From positions 1 through 10,257 of the forward strand of contig JAEXBW010000064.1 in the NCBI GenBank assembly GCA_023393825.1: a stretch of 10,257 bases of DNA. Direction: 5' to 3'. Positions 1 to 7,344 of this stretch are shown piece after piece. The DNA comes from Elusimicrobiota bacterium (GTDB lineage: Bacteria > Elusimicrobiota > Elusimicrobia > Elusimicrobiales > Elusimicrobiaceae). Under the pieces are notes generated by a model, which saw nothing but the letters and a program-made list of their open reading frames with translations, did not search any database and was not told where the DNA came from. Numbering within the stretch: the first letter of the stretch is position 1; every line of letters starts with the position of its first letter. A program made the position numbers and the translations under genes.

Positions 1-1076
1 GCGCGTGCGTGCCTAACTGCCCCGTAAAAGCTTTGCAACTGCCCGCGAAAACTGCGGAAGTTAAAGATTTATCCGCCTATAAAGATATTTGGGTTTTTGT
101 TGAACTTATAGACGTTAAAGGCGTGCAAAAAATACGCCCCGTAACGCTTGAGCTTTTAACAAAAGCGCGCGAACTTGCCGCCCAGTTGGGCCAAAGCGTA
201 TGCGCCGTTATTATGGGCGCAAATAATGCCGCGCATTTTGCGGAACTTTCCGCCTATGGCGCAACAAAGATTTACAGCGTGAGCGGCGCGGGTTACGCAC
301 AATATAATACCGAAGCTTACGGCAGCGCGTTGGTGCAACTTATAAATAAATATAAACCTGCGGCTATTTTTTATCCGTCCACTTATTTGGGCAGGGATTT
401 ATCGCCCAGAGTAGCGGCGGAAACGTTTGCAGGCTTAACGGCGGATTGTACCGGCCTTTCCGTTAAAAACGGCAATATAGTACAAACGAGGCCTGCTTTC
501 GGCGGCAATATTATGGCAGATATTGTTTGCCCCAATCACCGCCCGCAAATGTCCACCGTTCGCCCGAATGTTATGCCCAAAATCGCTTTGCCCGCCGCTG
601 CTCCCGCGCAAGTGTTTGAAGAGGCTATACCCGTTTCCGCAAAAGCCGCTAAAGTGCGTGTTTTAAAGACGGAGATGGACCCCGCGCAGGAAATTGAAAA
701 ATTAGACGAGGCGGAAATTGTTATATCAGGCGGAAGAGGCCTTAAAACGCAGGAAAATTTTGAAGTTATCAACCAGCTTGCCTGTGTGCTTGGCGGCGCT
801 GTCGGCGCATCTCGCGCGGCTATTGACGCAGGGTGGAAAGCGAAAGACCATCAGGTAGGCCAGAGCGGCGTTACGGTAAAGCCCAAACTTTATGTGGCCT
901 GCGGTATATCGGGCGCAATACAGCATACCGTCGGCATGCAGGATTCCGACGTTATTATTGCTATTAACAAGGATGCGCGCGCGCCTATTTTTAACTTTGC
1001 TAAGTATGGGATTGTGGGCGATGTGCAGCAGATACTGCCCAAGGTTTTGGACGCAGTTAAAGAAAGTAAAAAATAG
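1..1076 (+). CDS. etfA: Electron transfer flavoprotein alpha subunit, 5'-truncated by window, with end of an N-terminal ferredoxin motif
   Basis: EtfA pairs with EtfB, holds FAD and passes electrons between flavin dehydrogenases and other carriers. The C-terminal FAD domain is clear: counting from the GTG at 9, GGRGLK (241-246), LGGAVGASRAAIDAGW (261-276), QVGQSG (282-287), ACGISGAIQH (297-306) and the YGIVGD end (333-338). The N-terminal nucleotide-binding-like domain spans about 25-200. The GTG at 9 is probably not the start. The frame stays open to the window edge and reads A-C-V-P-N-C-P-V-K-A-L, the Cys-x3-Cys-Pro end of a [4Fe-4S] ferredoxin motif. Some anaerobe EtfA proteins (for example CarE and LctC of Acetobacterium) carry such an N-terminal ferredoxin domain, and they belong to electron-bifurcating complexes. 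The bifurcation role here is inference; family assignment is firm. etfB probably lies upstream but is not visible. Confidence 0.95.
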   Translation, partial: ACVPNCPVKALQLPAKTAEVKDLSAYKDIWVFVELIDVKGVQKIRPVTLELLTKARELAAQLGQSVCAVIMGANNAAHFAELSAYGATKIYSVSGAGYAQYNTEAYGSALVQLINKYKPAAIFYPSTYLGRDLSPRVAAETFAGLTADCTGLSVKNGNIVQTRPAFGGNIMADIVCPNHRPQMSTVRPNVMPKIALPAAAPAQVFEEAIPVSAKAAKVRVLKTEMDPAQEIEKLDEAEIVISGGRGLKTQENFEVINQLACVLGGAVGASRAAIDAGWKAKDHQVGQSGVTVKPKLYVACGISGAIQHTVGMQDSDVIIAINKDARAPIFNFAKYGIVGDVQQILPKVLDAVKESKK

Positions 1077-1080
1077 GGAT

Positions 1081-1262
1081 TATTTGTTCTGCTTGGGCTG
1101 GTTATAGCTAGCAATTTGTTATCTTTGGATTATTTTAGGTTTTTTTATCACTTCGGATATTCGGGGGTTCCACCCCGCTCTTGATATACCTTGTGTTAAA
1201 TAAAACCTAAAATAATCTCAAATCTAAGCAAATCACGCGGGCCAATCTACTAAGTTGTTCTG
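1081..1262 (-). repeat. Structured intergenic repeat, element A (homologous to element B)
   Basis: This non-coding element begins five bases after the etfA stop. Its reverse complement aligns over essentially its whole length with 9723-9907. Best-conserved blocks are CGCGTGATTTG (minus strand of 1229-1239), ACAAATTGCTAGCT (minus strand of 1106-1119) and AGAACAAATA (minus strand of 1081-1090). It contains a perfect 16-bp inverted repeat, 1128-1143 with 1202-1217, enclosing a GC-richer core with a small CGGGG/CCCCG hairpin near 1162-1177. The octamer TTGTTCTG occurs at both ends (1084-1091 and 1255-1262). No coding potential was seen. It may be a MITE-like element, a structured RNA or a large terminator; the sequence does not decide. 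Confidence 0.75.
1128..1217. repeat. 16-bp perfect inverted repeat forming a large stem-loop within element A
   Basis: GATTATTTTAGGTTTT at 1128-1143 is the exact reverse complement of 1202-1217. The 58-base interval can form further imperfect pairing (GGATAT near 1155 with ATATACC near 1184) and a short CGGGG/CCCCG stem. The same arrangement, with different arm sequence, occurs in element B. A transcript leaving etfA would fold here, so it could also slow or end transcription. Confidence 0.8.
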
Positions 1263-1326
1263 ACATTTTTTGGGCATTTATAAAAATCTTAAAAACTACA
1301 ATACAGACGCTATTGCCGCCAAAGGA

Positions 1327-1352
1327 AGAAATACCCCTTTTGCGGTATTTTT
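1327..1352 (+). terminator. Terminator-like hairpin upstream of rlmN
   Basis: AAATACC (1329-1335) pairs with GGTATTT (1344-1350) around an 8-base loop. Pairing extends two more positions (one a G-U) and runs into a T-rich tract. It sits just upstream of the rlmN promoter, so it probably isolates the operon from upstream transcription. The stem is AT-rich and short, so strength is uncertain. Confidence 0.55.
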
Positions 1353-1366
1353 ATGCCCTTACAATT

Positions 1367-1375
1367 TGCTAAACT
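1367..1375 (+). promoter_or_regulatory. TG-extended -10 promoter of the rlmN operon (leaderless)
   Basis: TGC followed by TAAACT forms an extended -10 element. The last T is at 1375, so the predicted +1 is 1382, exactly the A of the rlmN ATG. No -35 hexamer is evident at the usual spacing, which fits an extended -10 promoter. The same arrangement, base for base in spacing, precedes the DUF167 gene at 9166-9183. Confidence 0.6.
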
Positions 1376-1381
1376 ATATAT

Positions 1382-2422
1382 ATGGAATTTGAGAAGATAA
1401 AAAACTTTGTAAAAGATAACGGATTACCTTCCTACCGCATCGCACAGATGCGCGAGGCTGTTTTTGTGCAGGGCATAACCGACTGGGACGAAGCCGCCGT
1501 GCTTCCCGCGCCCCTTAGAGAAAAACTTAAAAAAGAAGTTAAGATGCTTTCTTTTGAAGTTGTTACGGTGCAGCATTCCAGACGAGATTTGGTTTTTAAA
1601 GCACTTTTAAAATTAAACGACGGCAATAAAATTGAGACCGTTTTAATGCGCCCCGGTAAAACGTGGAGCGTTTGCGTATCATCTCAGGCGGGCTGCCCGC
1701 TGGGCTGCGCGTTTTGCGCAACGGGAAAGATGGGCTTTAAGCGCAATTTAACTACGGAAGAAATTACCGACCAAGTTTTATTTTGGTATCAATTCCTGCG
1801 TAAAGAACATAAAGACGCGCGCGTTTCAAATGTCGTTTTTATGGGTATGGGCGAGCCGCTGTTAAATTATCTTAATGTTGTAAATGCCGTCAGAGATTTA
1901 GCCAACCCAGACTTTTTGGGTATAGGGCAAAGGCATATTTCAATTTCTACCTCGGGCATTGCAGATAAGTTTTTAACTTTAGCCACGGATTTGCCGCAGG
2001 TTAATCTTGCTTTATCCCTGCATAATGCCGACGACGAAGAAAGAACCGCGCTTATGCCCGTTAACAGAAAGTTCAACCTTGAAACCATAAAAGAAACGCT
2101 GGAAGAATACCTTGTCCGCACGGGCAGGGAAGTGTTTATAGAATACACCGTTATTGACGGGGAAAACAGCACTCCCGCCCACGTTCGCAAGTTGGGCAAG
2201 TGGATAACTTCAATCCGCAATAACTATCTGCTTCACGTCAATCTTATAGCGTGCAACCCCGCAGTCGGCAAAGCCGCAGAACCTAAGGAAGAAACCGTTA
2301 AAAAGTTTGCCAAAGGTTTGCAGGGTTTAAATATTAACGTAACGATAAGAAAGAGTTTGGGGGCTGATATTTCAGCCGCGTGCGGGCAGTTGGCCGCACA
2401 ACCCGCAAGGAGAAAAAAATGA
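1382..2422 (+). CDS. rlmN: Dual-specificity 23S rRNA/tRNA adenine-C2 methyltransferase RlmN (radical SAM)
   Basis: RlmN methylates C2 of an adenine in 23S rRNA (A2503 in E. coli) and of A37 in some tRNAs, using two SAM molecules and a [4Fe-4S] cluster. The 346-residue length is typical. The radical-SAM motif is C105-PLG-C109-AF-C112, followed by ATG. The two catalytic cysteines of the family are present: C98, seven residues before the cluster motif, and the methyl-carrying C334 in GADISAACGQL. The GMGEPLLN stretch (155-162) is the SAM-binding signature, and ISTSGI (188-193) and LSLHNADDEER (211-221) are also characteristic. There is no Shine-Dalgarno sequence; the ATG coincides with the predicted transcription start. 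The stop overlaps the next gene's start (ATGA). RlmN is preferred over Cfr because of family-wide context and length. Confidence 0.96.
   Translation: MEFEKIKNFVKDNGLPSYRIAQMREAVFVQGITDWDEAAVLPAPLREKLKKEVKMLSFEVVTVQHSRRDLVFKALLKLNDGNKIETVLMRPGKTWSVCVSSQAGCPLGCAFCATGKMGFKRNLTTEEITDQVLFWYQFLRKEHKDARVSNVVFMGMGEPLLNYLNVVNAVRDLANPDFLGIGQRHISISTSGIADKFLTLATDLPQVNLALSLHNADDEERTALMPVNRKFNLETIKETLEEYLVRTGREVFIEYTVIDGENSTPAHVRKLGKWITSIRNNYLLHVNLIACNPAVGKAAEPKEETVKKFAKGLQGLNINVTIRKSLGADISAACGQLAAQPARRKK
2407..2412 (+). promoter_or_regulatory. Shine-Dalgarno that fixes the lipoprotein start
   Basis: AAGGAG lies six bases before the ATG at 2419, inside the end of rlmN. It selects this start over the ATG at 2380, which would add 13 charged residues in front of the lipoprotein signal. 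Confidence 0.75.
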
Positions 2423-2853
2423 AACGTATTTATATTTTAGCCGCGCTTGTTTTACTTTCCGCCTGCGCTACTTTAACAGGCAGCGAAGATTATATACCTA
2501 TAGGGCCGCAGAACCTTTCCGTACAAATTACGGACTATAAAAAAATGCCCGTTTTTATTACGCGCGCGGAAATTAGAAGACCTTGGGCCAGCCTCGGCTT
2601 GTACCGCATTAAAAATCTGCCCAACAACAGACAGGTTATATTAAGGGAAGTTGACGGCATTAAAAAGTTTGCGGCCGCCAAAGGCGCGCATGCCGTTATA
2701 ATCAACCAATATTTTGAAGAGCAGTCTGATATTGCCTACCCCGTAACTTTAGCTGCTTATTTGGTGCGCTATATGGATAATGTTTCCGCGGAAGATAAAG
2801 CGAAAATGGATGAATTTTCCAAAATAGCCGCAATGGAAACCATTAAAGAGTAA
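2419..2853 (+). CDS. Small lipoprotein of unknown function
   Basis: This is a 144-residue protein I do not recognise. Residues 1-16 form a classic lipoprotein signal peptide: MKR, a hydrophobic run, then the lipobox L-S-A-C with the lipidated cysteine at 16. The residue after the cysteine is Ala, with no Asp retention signal. The mature part looks globular, with beta-rich stretches (PIGPQNLSVQITDY; KGAHAVIINQYFEE) and a charged helical tail from about 125. Fold resembles small envelope lipoproteins in which a 'KGAxAVI' segment is common, but that is only an impression. It overlaps rlmN by ATGA and is followed five bases later by queC, so it is co-transcribed with both. Confidence 0.85.
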   Translation: MKRIYILAALVLLSACATLTGSEDYIPIGPQNLSVQITDYKKMPVFITRAEIRRPWASLGLYRIKNLPNNRQVILREVDGIKKFAAAKGAHAVIINQYFEEQSDIAYPVTLAAYLVRYMDNVSAEDKAKMDEFSKIAAMETIKE

Positions 2854-2858
2854 AATTT

Positions 2859-3536
2859 ATGAGTAAACAAAAGACTGCAGTTGTTTTGTTTTCGGGCGGG
2901 CTTGATTCCACCACCTGCCTGTACTGGGCCTTAGAGAAAGGTTACAAATGTATTGCCCTTAATATTTTTTACGGACAAAGACACGATAGAGAAGTCGCGA
3001 GCGCCAGAGCAATATGCAAAAAGCTTGGGGTGGAATTTATCCCCGTAAAGCTTAATTTGCCGTGGCTTGAGGCGGCGTCTTCCTTAGTCGGTAAAAAACA
3101 CAAAATACCTAATGAGGATATGTCTGTAATTAAAGATAAAAACAGAATACCTTCCACTTACGTTCCCGCAAGAAATTTGGTTTTTATGTCTGTTGCGGCC
3201 TCGCTGGCAGATTCTATCGGCGCGGACGCTATTGTGGCAGGGCCAAATGCCATAGATTATTCAGGCTACCCCGACTGCCGCCCGCAGTTTTATACCCCGC
3301 TTGCCAAAGCCGTTAAAGAAGGCACAAGAAGCGGCGTTACGGGCAGCCCGATAAAGATTTTAACCCCGCTTTTAAAGCTTAGCAAAGTGCAGATAGTAAA
3401 GCTGGGCCATAAGCTTAATGTGCCTTTTGGTATGACGTGGAGCTGCTATAACGGCGGCAAAAAACCGTGCGGTAAATGCGACTCTTGTAAATTGCGCGCG
3501 GAGGGTTTTGCGCTTGCGGGCGTACAGGATAAATAA
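2859..3536 (+). CDS. queC: 7-cyano-7-deazaguanine synthase QueC
   Basis: QueC converts 7-carboxy-7-deazaguanine to preQ0 with ATP and ammonia, in the queuosine tRNA modification pathway. The 225-residue protein has the PP-loop ATP pyrophosphatase motif SGGLDST (12-18), the family signature around GPNAIDYSGYPDCRPQF (128-144), and a zinc site formed by C196, C204, C207 and C210. The length is normal and all key residues are present. A weak purine-rich SD (AAAGAG, 2845-2850) lies inside the lipoprotein's end. The stop overlaps the next start (TAATG). No queD, queE or queF is visible in the window, so the rest of the pathway must lie elsewhere or preQ0 is made from another route. Confidence 0.96.
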   Translation: MSKQKTAVVLFSGGLDSTTCLYWALEKGYKCIALNIFYGQRHDREVASARAICKKLGVEFIPVKLNLPWLEAASSLVGKKHKIPNEDMSVIKDKNRIPSTYVPARNLVFMSVAASLADSIGADAIVAGPNAIDYSGYPDCRPQFYTPLAKAVKEGTRSGVTGSPIKILTPLLKLSKVQIVKLGHKLNVPFGMTWSCYNGGKKPCGKCDSCKLRAEGFALAGVQDK

Positions 3537-3994
3537 TGCGTAAATTATTTTTAACTTTTCTTTTTATCTTCGGCTTAAGCGTTTTATGTTTGGCAGCGGG
3601 CGCGGCGGAAAACCGCGCCGCAAAAGCCGCCGCGCAGTTTGGCTTAGACGCGAAGGCGCAGGAAGACGTATTGCTTGAAAGCGACGATATTAAAAAGCTT
3701 GTTTTAAAGTATGACGAAGCTACTGCCGCGCAAAAGCCCGCCGTAAAAGCGGAGATAGAAAAGATGCAAACCGCGCAGGAAGATAATGACATTAAAGCGC
3801 AGGAATTGCGCATTAAAAGGCAGGAAGATAAGGTAAAAGAACTTCGCGCCGCGCTTGAACAGAGAAAAAAGAATAAAGCGCAGACCGTAAAAGATAAGAC
3901 GGAAAATTTGATAACTAAAGAATCCGTGGAAAAAATTAAAACGGAATCTTTAAGCAAAAAACTTAAGGATAAAGTTAAAAGCAAAACAAAATGA
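3536..3994 (+). CDS. Exported, highly charged coiled-coil protein of unknown function
   Basis: This 152-residue protein has a Sec signal peptide: MRK, a hydrophobic core (4-19), then a likely signal peptidase I site around AAGAAEN (20-26). The Cys at 18 does not sit in a good lipobox. Residues from about 25 to the end are almost entirely helical, Ala/Lys/Glu/Gln-rich, with strong coiled-coil character from about 50 to 118 and a Lys-rich tail. There is no aromatic core and no known domain that I recognise. The start overlaps the queC stop (TAATG) with AGGA six bases upstream; the stop overlaps the histidine kinase start (ATGA). Coupling to the kinase suggests a periplasmic partner of its sensor domain, which is inference only. 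Confidence 0.85.
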   Translation: MRKLFLTFLFIFGLSVLCLAAGAAENRAAKAAAQFGLDAKAQEDVLLESDDIKKLVLKYDEATAAQKPAVKAEIEKMQTAQEDNDIKAQELRIKRQEDKVKELRAALEQRKKNKAQTVKDKTENLITKESVEKIKTESLSKKLKDKVKSKTK

Positions 3995-6042
3995 CATTAT
4001 TCCCAAGGCTTTTTAAGCTGTTCATTTTGGTTATAATAACCCCGCTTTTTGTAACGGGGGTATTTCTGTTTTATTACCAAAATCACAGTAAAAAAGAAGT
4101 GCTGACCAACTACCTTAACATTGCGCAAATATCATCAAAATTTATACGGCAGAATGTAGAAAATACCAGCCTTCGCTTCGACTTTATCAACGACATAACC
4201 CCAAAGCTGGATAAAAATAAAAAAGCCGTGCAGGAAATGCTGGACGAAACCTTATTTTCCAACCCCGATTTTGTATTTTTGGCGGTTTTGGATTCTTCCG
4301 GCAAGGAAGTTATAAGAAGCGCGTCTAAGGATATTTCTTCCCTCATCAGTTATGTTGATTTATCGTCAGACCCTTCCATAAAAAACATAAGTACAAAAAA
4401 TATTGCCATAAGCGGTTTTGAAACAAAGCTGCCCCTGCCTTTTGTGGAAATTGTCTATCCCACCCAGGACGGCAAATATCTGTTTGCCATAGTAAGTTTG
4501 TTTGATATTTGGGATAAACTTTCCCAGCAGAATATCGGCGCGAGCGGCGGTATTTACTTTGCCACAAAGCAAGACGGGCTGCTTGGTTTTAACAGACGCC
4601 TTTTGCCAGAAATCCCGCAAGCTGAAGTGCAGAATGCTTTATCTTCCCCAAATTTTCTTATAAAAAAAGTAGAAGATTTTAAAGGCGATGTTTTTGTTGG
4701 CGCGTTTGCGCCTTCCGCCGTACCCGATACTTACATAATGGTGCTGCAGTATCAAAAAGAAGCCTATTACACCATAAGCCTTATAACGTGGCTGATAGTG
4801 TTTTTTATTTTAGCTACAACAACGCTTTCTTACTTTGCGGCTCTTTCTTTTTCGCAGGAGGTAAGCGACCCTGTGGAAAAACTTACCGCCGCCGCGCAAA
4901 AAATATCTGAAAATGATTTTAATGTCCAGCTTGACGCAAAGGACGTGTGGGGCGAGTTTGAAATCTTAATAAATACCTTTAACGCAATGGCGCGCCGTTT
5001 GGCGGGATATCAGGCTGTTCAGTTAGATAAACTGCTGGACGAAAAAAGGAAAACAGACCTTTTGGCGGGCCTTATGCGCGACGGGCTTGTTATGTGTTCT
5101 TTAGACGGGGCGCAGCTTTACGCCAATAAAACCGCGCAGGAAATTTTGCAGAGCGACGCGCTTTGCCATAATATGGAATGCACCATACACGGCAGCGTAA
5201 AGCGGCCCGAGCTTATAAATTTAATTTCCGTTCAAAGCGGCACCGTATTTAACTATCAAAAGAACGGTAAAAATGTTTATTTTGAAGTAGTCAGCGAGGT
5301 GTTTAAACCCGCCCAGCAGGACCCTGTGGCTTTAGTCGTGTTTAGGGATATTACAACCGAACACGAAATTAACGAGATGAAGAATGATATTTTTAACTCC
5401 GTCGCGCACGATTTGCGCGCGCCGCTTTTGGGCTTGCAGGCATATCTTATGATACTGCGCGAGGGTGATTTGAGCAAAGAAGAACAGCAAAAAATATTGG
5501 CTACTATGGATAATTCTTCCAAGACTTTAACCTCTCTTATAGAAAATATTTTAGACGTGTCCAAGCTGGAACGCGGCATTATGGTGCTTAACAAAACTTC
5601 TTTTGATTTAAGCGAGGCCGCGCAAAAAGTTATACAAACATTAAGCCCTTTGGCGCAGGAAAAGAAGATAACTTTAACCTCCTCCGTTGCGGAAGGCTCT
5701 TTTGTTTTTGCCGATAGAAACCTTATAGACAGAGTGTTTACTAATTTAGTTTCCAACGCGCTTAAGTTTACGGAAAAGGGCGGCGTGGAAATACTGCATT
5801 CCGTTAGCGACGGGTGGCATACGCTTACCGTAAAAGATACGGGCATAGGCATAAAAGAAAGCCACCTTTCTAAAATATTTGAAAAATATCATCAAACCGA
5901 CCGCGGCGTAAAAGGTTACGGTTTGGGGCTTACCATTGTGCGCAGCATTGTAATGGCGCACGGCGGGCAGGTGGGTGTGGCATCACAGGACGGCAAAGGC
6001 TCAAGCTTTACTTTTACCTTGCCTGCGGAGGACGTTAAATGA
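3991..6042 (+). CDS. Membrane sensor histidine kinase (extracytoplasmic sensor, HAMP, PAS, HisKA, HATPase_c)
   Basis: This 683-residue kinase has all catalytic parts. Transmembrane segment 1 is about residues 7-28. An extracytoplasmic sensor of about 230 residues follows, with predicted Cache/PAS-like fold (VFLAVLDSSGKEVIRS, 95-110). Transmembrane segment 2 is about 261-285, then HAMP (about 286-340) and a PAS-like domain (about 350-455, starting MRDGLVMCSLDG). HisKA carries the phosphorylated H473 in VAHDLRAPL. HATPase_c has the N box N585/N589 (NLVSNALKF), G1 box DTGIGI (616-621), F box (IFEKYHQ) and G2 box GYGLGLTIV (642-650). No response regulator or receiver domain is present in the window, so it is an orphan. 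It starts by ATGA overlap without a clear SD, implying translational coupling to the coiled-coil gene. The signal is unknown. Confidence 0.95.
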   Translation: MTLFPRLFKLFILVIITPLFVTGVFLFYYQNHSKKEVLTNYLNIAQISSKFIRQNVENTSLRFDFINDITPKLDKNKKAVQEMLDETLFSNPDFVFLAVLDSSGKEVIRSASKDISSLISYVDLSSDPSIKNISTKNIAISGFETKLPLPFVEIVYPTQDGKYLFAIVSLFDIWDKLSQQNIGASGGIYFATKQDGLLGFNRRLLPEIPQAEVQNALSSPNFLIKKVEDFKGDVFVGAFAPSAVPDTYIMVLQYQKEAYYTISLITWLIVFFILATTTLSYFAALSFSQEVSDPVEKLTAAAQKISENDFNVQLDAKDVWGEFEILINTFNAMARRLAGYQAVQLDKLLDEKRKTDLLAGLMRDGLVMCSLDGAQLYANKTAQEILQSDALCHNMECTIHGSVKRPELINLISVQSGTVFNYQKNGKNVYFEVVSEVFKPAQQDPVALVVFRDITTEHEINEMKNDIFNSVAHDLRAPLLGLQAYLMILREGDLSKEEQQKILATMDNSSKTLTSLIENILDVSKLERGIMVLNKTSFDLSEAAQKVIQTLSPLAQEKKITLTSSVAEGSFVFADRNLIDRVFTNLVSNALKFTEKGGVEILHSVSDGWHTLTVKDTGIGIKESHLSKIFEKYHQTDRGVKGYGLGLTIVRSIVMAHGGQVGVASQDGKGSSFTFTLPAEDVK

Positions 6043-6755
6043 TAGTGTTTTGGCATTTGCTTTTTGCGCATCTCTTGGCGGATTTCGTCTTCCACGGCAA
6101 TAGGACTTTTGACCTTAAAAAGGACACCTTTTTCTACGGGCATTTGCTGCACGGTTTTGTTTATTTTATGTGCCTTGCCGTTTGCGCTTGGCCGTTTTTA
6201 AATACGGTTTGGGTGCAGACAAGTTCTTACTCCGTTAACGGCTGGGGTACTATAGCTTTGCTTGCGCTGGTGCATATTCTTATAGACAAGATAAACAAGG
6301 CCGATATTATGGTGTTGGACGGCTGCAACGCGGCTATGTTTTTGGTTTGGCAGATGGTGGAAATACTTATACTTTTTGTTGTGTTTCCCATTATGCCTGT
6401 TGATTCGCCATCAATTAAACAATATATCTTGGGCGAAAAGCTTTTGCTGGTTGTAAACGGCTCCCTGTTTGTAACTTATTTTGTTATGGTTTTTATCCAC
6501 CTTTTAAGCAGGGATTTCTTTGGCAAATCTTACCCCAGCCTTGACGAAAAATATTTAAGTATGCTTTACAGACTGGTCTTCTTTTTATTATTTTTGCTGC
6601 CCTCTTGGTACGGCTATGTTTTGGGTATCTCGTGGGGGCTTGGTACTATTTATTACAACCGCAGGAAGTTGTTGGACGACTCTCTGTTCAGGATTGCGGC
6701 AGGCTCTTCCTTTGCGGTTATCTTAGGCATTATTACAAGGATTTTAATTTACTGA
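6039..6755 (+). CDS. DUF3307-type polytopic membrane protein
   Basis: This 238-residue protein is highly hydrophobic, with about six to seven predicted membrane segments (roughly 3-18, 36-54, 68-83, 98-120, 133-157, 175-204, 217-236). It matches the pattern I associate with DUF3307: HLLADF near the N-terminus (11-16), a second His pair HLLHG (35-39), then HILID (79-83) and a hydrophobic MFLVWQMVEILIL segment. In the family the last segment usually contains Asp-Gln and His; here they appear as Trp-Gln and Glu, a divergence. Function of the family is not established to my knowledge. GGAGG lies seven bases before the start, which overlaps the kinase stop (ATGA). Position directly after the kinase suggests, but does not show, a shared role. 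Confidence 0.8.
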   Translation: MIVFWHLLFAHLLADFVFHGNRTFDLKKDTFFYGHLLHGFVYFMCLAVCAWPFLNTVWVQTSSYSVNGWGTIALLALVHILIDKINKADIMVLDGCNAAMFLVWQMVEILILFVVFPIMPVDSPSIKQYILGEKLLLVVNGSLFVTYFVMVFIHLLSRDFFGKSYPSLDEKYLSMLYRLVFFLLFLLPSWYGYVLGISWGLGTIYYNRRKLLDDSLFRIAAGSSFAVILGIITRILIY

Positions 6756-6756
6756 T

Positions 6757-7335
6757 ATGGAAACTTTAATAGAAAATGCTTCTTTCGTCTGCCTTGATAC
6801 GGAAACAACGGGCTTAAACCCGCTTGCCGGCGGCAGGATATGCGAGGTTGCCCTTCTTGCCAGTAAAGGCGGCAAGAGAACAGGCACCTTTAGCACATTA
6901 TTGAACCCGCAGGTTGTTATTACGCCTGACGTTACCGCCATACACGGTATAACCAACGAAATGGTGGCGCAAAGCCCTAAGTTTGAAGATATTGCAATGC
7001 AGCTTATAAGCTACCTTGACGGCAGCGTGCTTATCTGCCACAATGCGGATTTTGACACGGCTTTTTTGGCTAATGAATTTAATCTTATCGGCCTTAAAAT
7101 GCCGCAGATAGTTATTTTGGACACTCTTAAGTTTGCGCGTACCAACGGTAATTTTGAACGTAACCGCCTTGGCAATATTGCCCAGCAGCTTGGTATTTCC
7201 AGCGAAGGCTGGCACAGAGCCATGGCCGATACCGTTATGACGGAAAAGATTTTTTATTACTTTATGTATAAATTTAAACGCGCGGGCGCAAAGACGGTGG
7301 GCGACCTTCACGCGCTGCAAACAAAAAAGATTTAG
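6757..7335 (+). CDS. DnaQ-like 3'-5' exonuclease (DEDDh family, polymerase III epsilon type)
   Basis: This 192-residue stand-alone exonuclease has all five catalytic residues of the DEDDh group: D14 and E16 in DTETTG (Exo I), D98 in HNADFD (Exo II), and H153 with D158 in HRAMADT (Exo III). The AIHGIT motif (61-66) is typical of the epsilon subunit/RNase T superfamily. It could be the proofreading subunit of DNA polymerase III, or a generic DNA/RNA exonuclease; the sequence does not separate these, and the polymerase may carry its own proofreading domain. The start is one base after the DUF3307 stop; the nearest SD-like AAGGA is 15 bases upstream, so translation is probably coupled. The final ~20 residues show no extra domain. 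Confidence 0.93.
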   Translation: METLIENASFVCLDTETTGLNPLAGGRICEVALLASKGGKRTGTFSTLLNPQVVITPDVTAIHGITNEMVAQSPKFEDIAMQLISYLDGSVLICHNADFDTAFLANEFNLIGLKMPQIVILDTLKFARTNGNFERNRLGNIAQQLGISSEGWHRAMADTVMTEKIFYYFMYKFKRAGAKTVGDLHALQTKKI

Positions 7336-7344
7336 AAGTTAATC

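Noticed and set aside
2380..2418. Upstream ATG giving the lipoprotein 13 more residues
   Set aside because: The added residues are polar and basic and would spoil the signal peptide; AAGGAG is placed for the ATG at 2419.
3415..3984. 189-codon - strand frame opposite the queC end and coiled-coil gene
   Set aside because: It is Ser/Cys/Leu-rich, as expected for the antisense of a Lys/Glu/Ala-rich coiled coil, and lies opposite genes with clear coding evidence.
5277..5852. 191-codon - strand frame opposite the histidine kinase
   Set aside because: It is antisense to the HisKA/HATPase domains, whose motifs are unambiguous; no independent start signals were seen.
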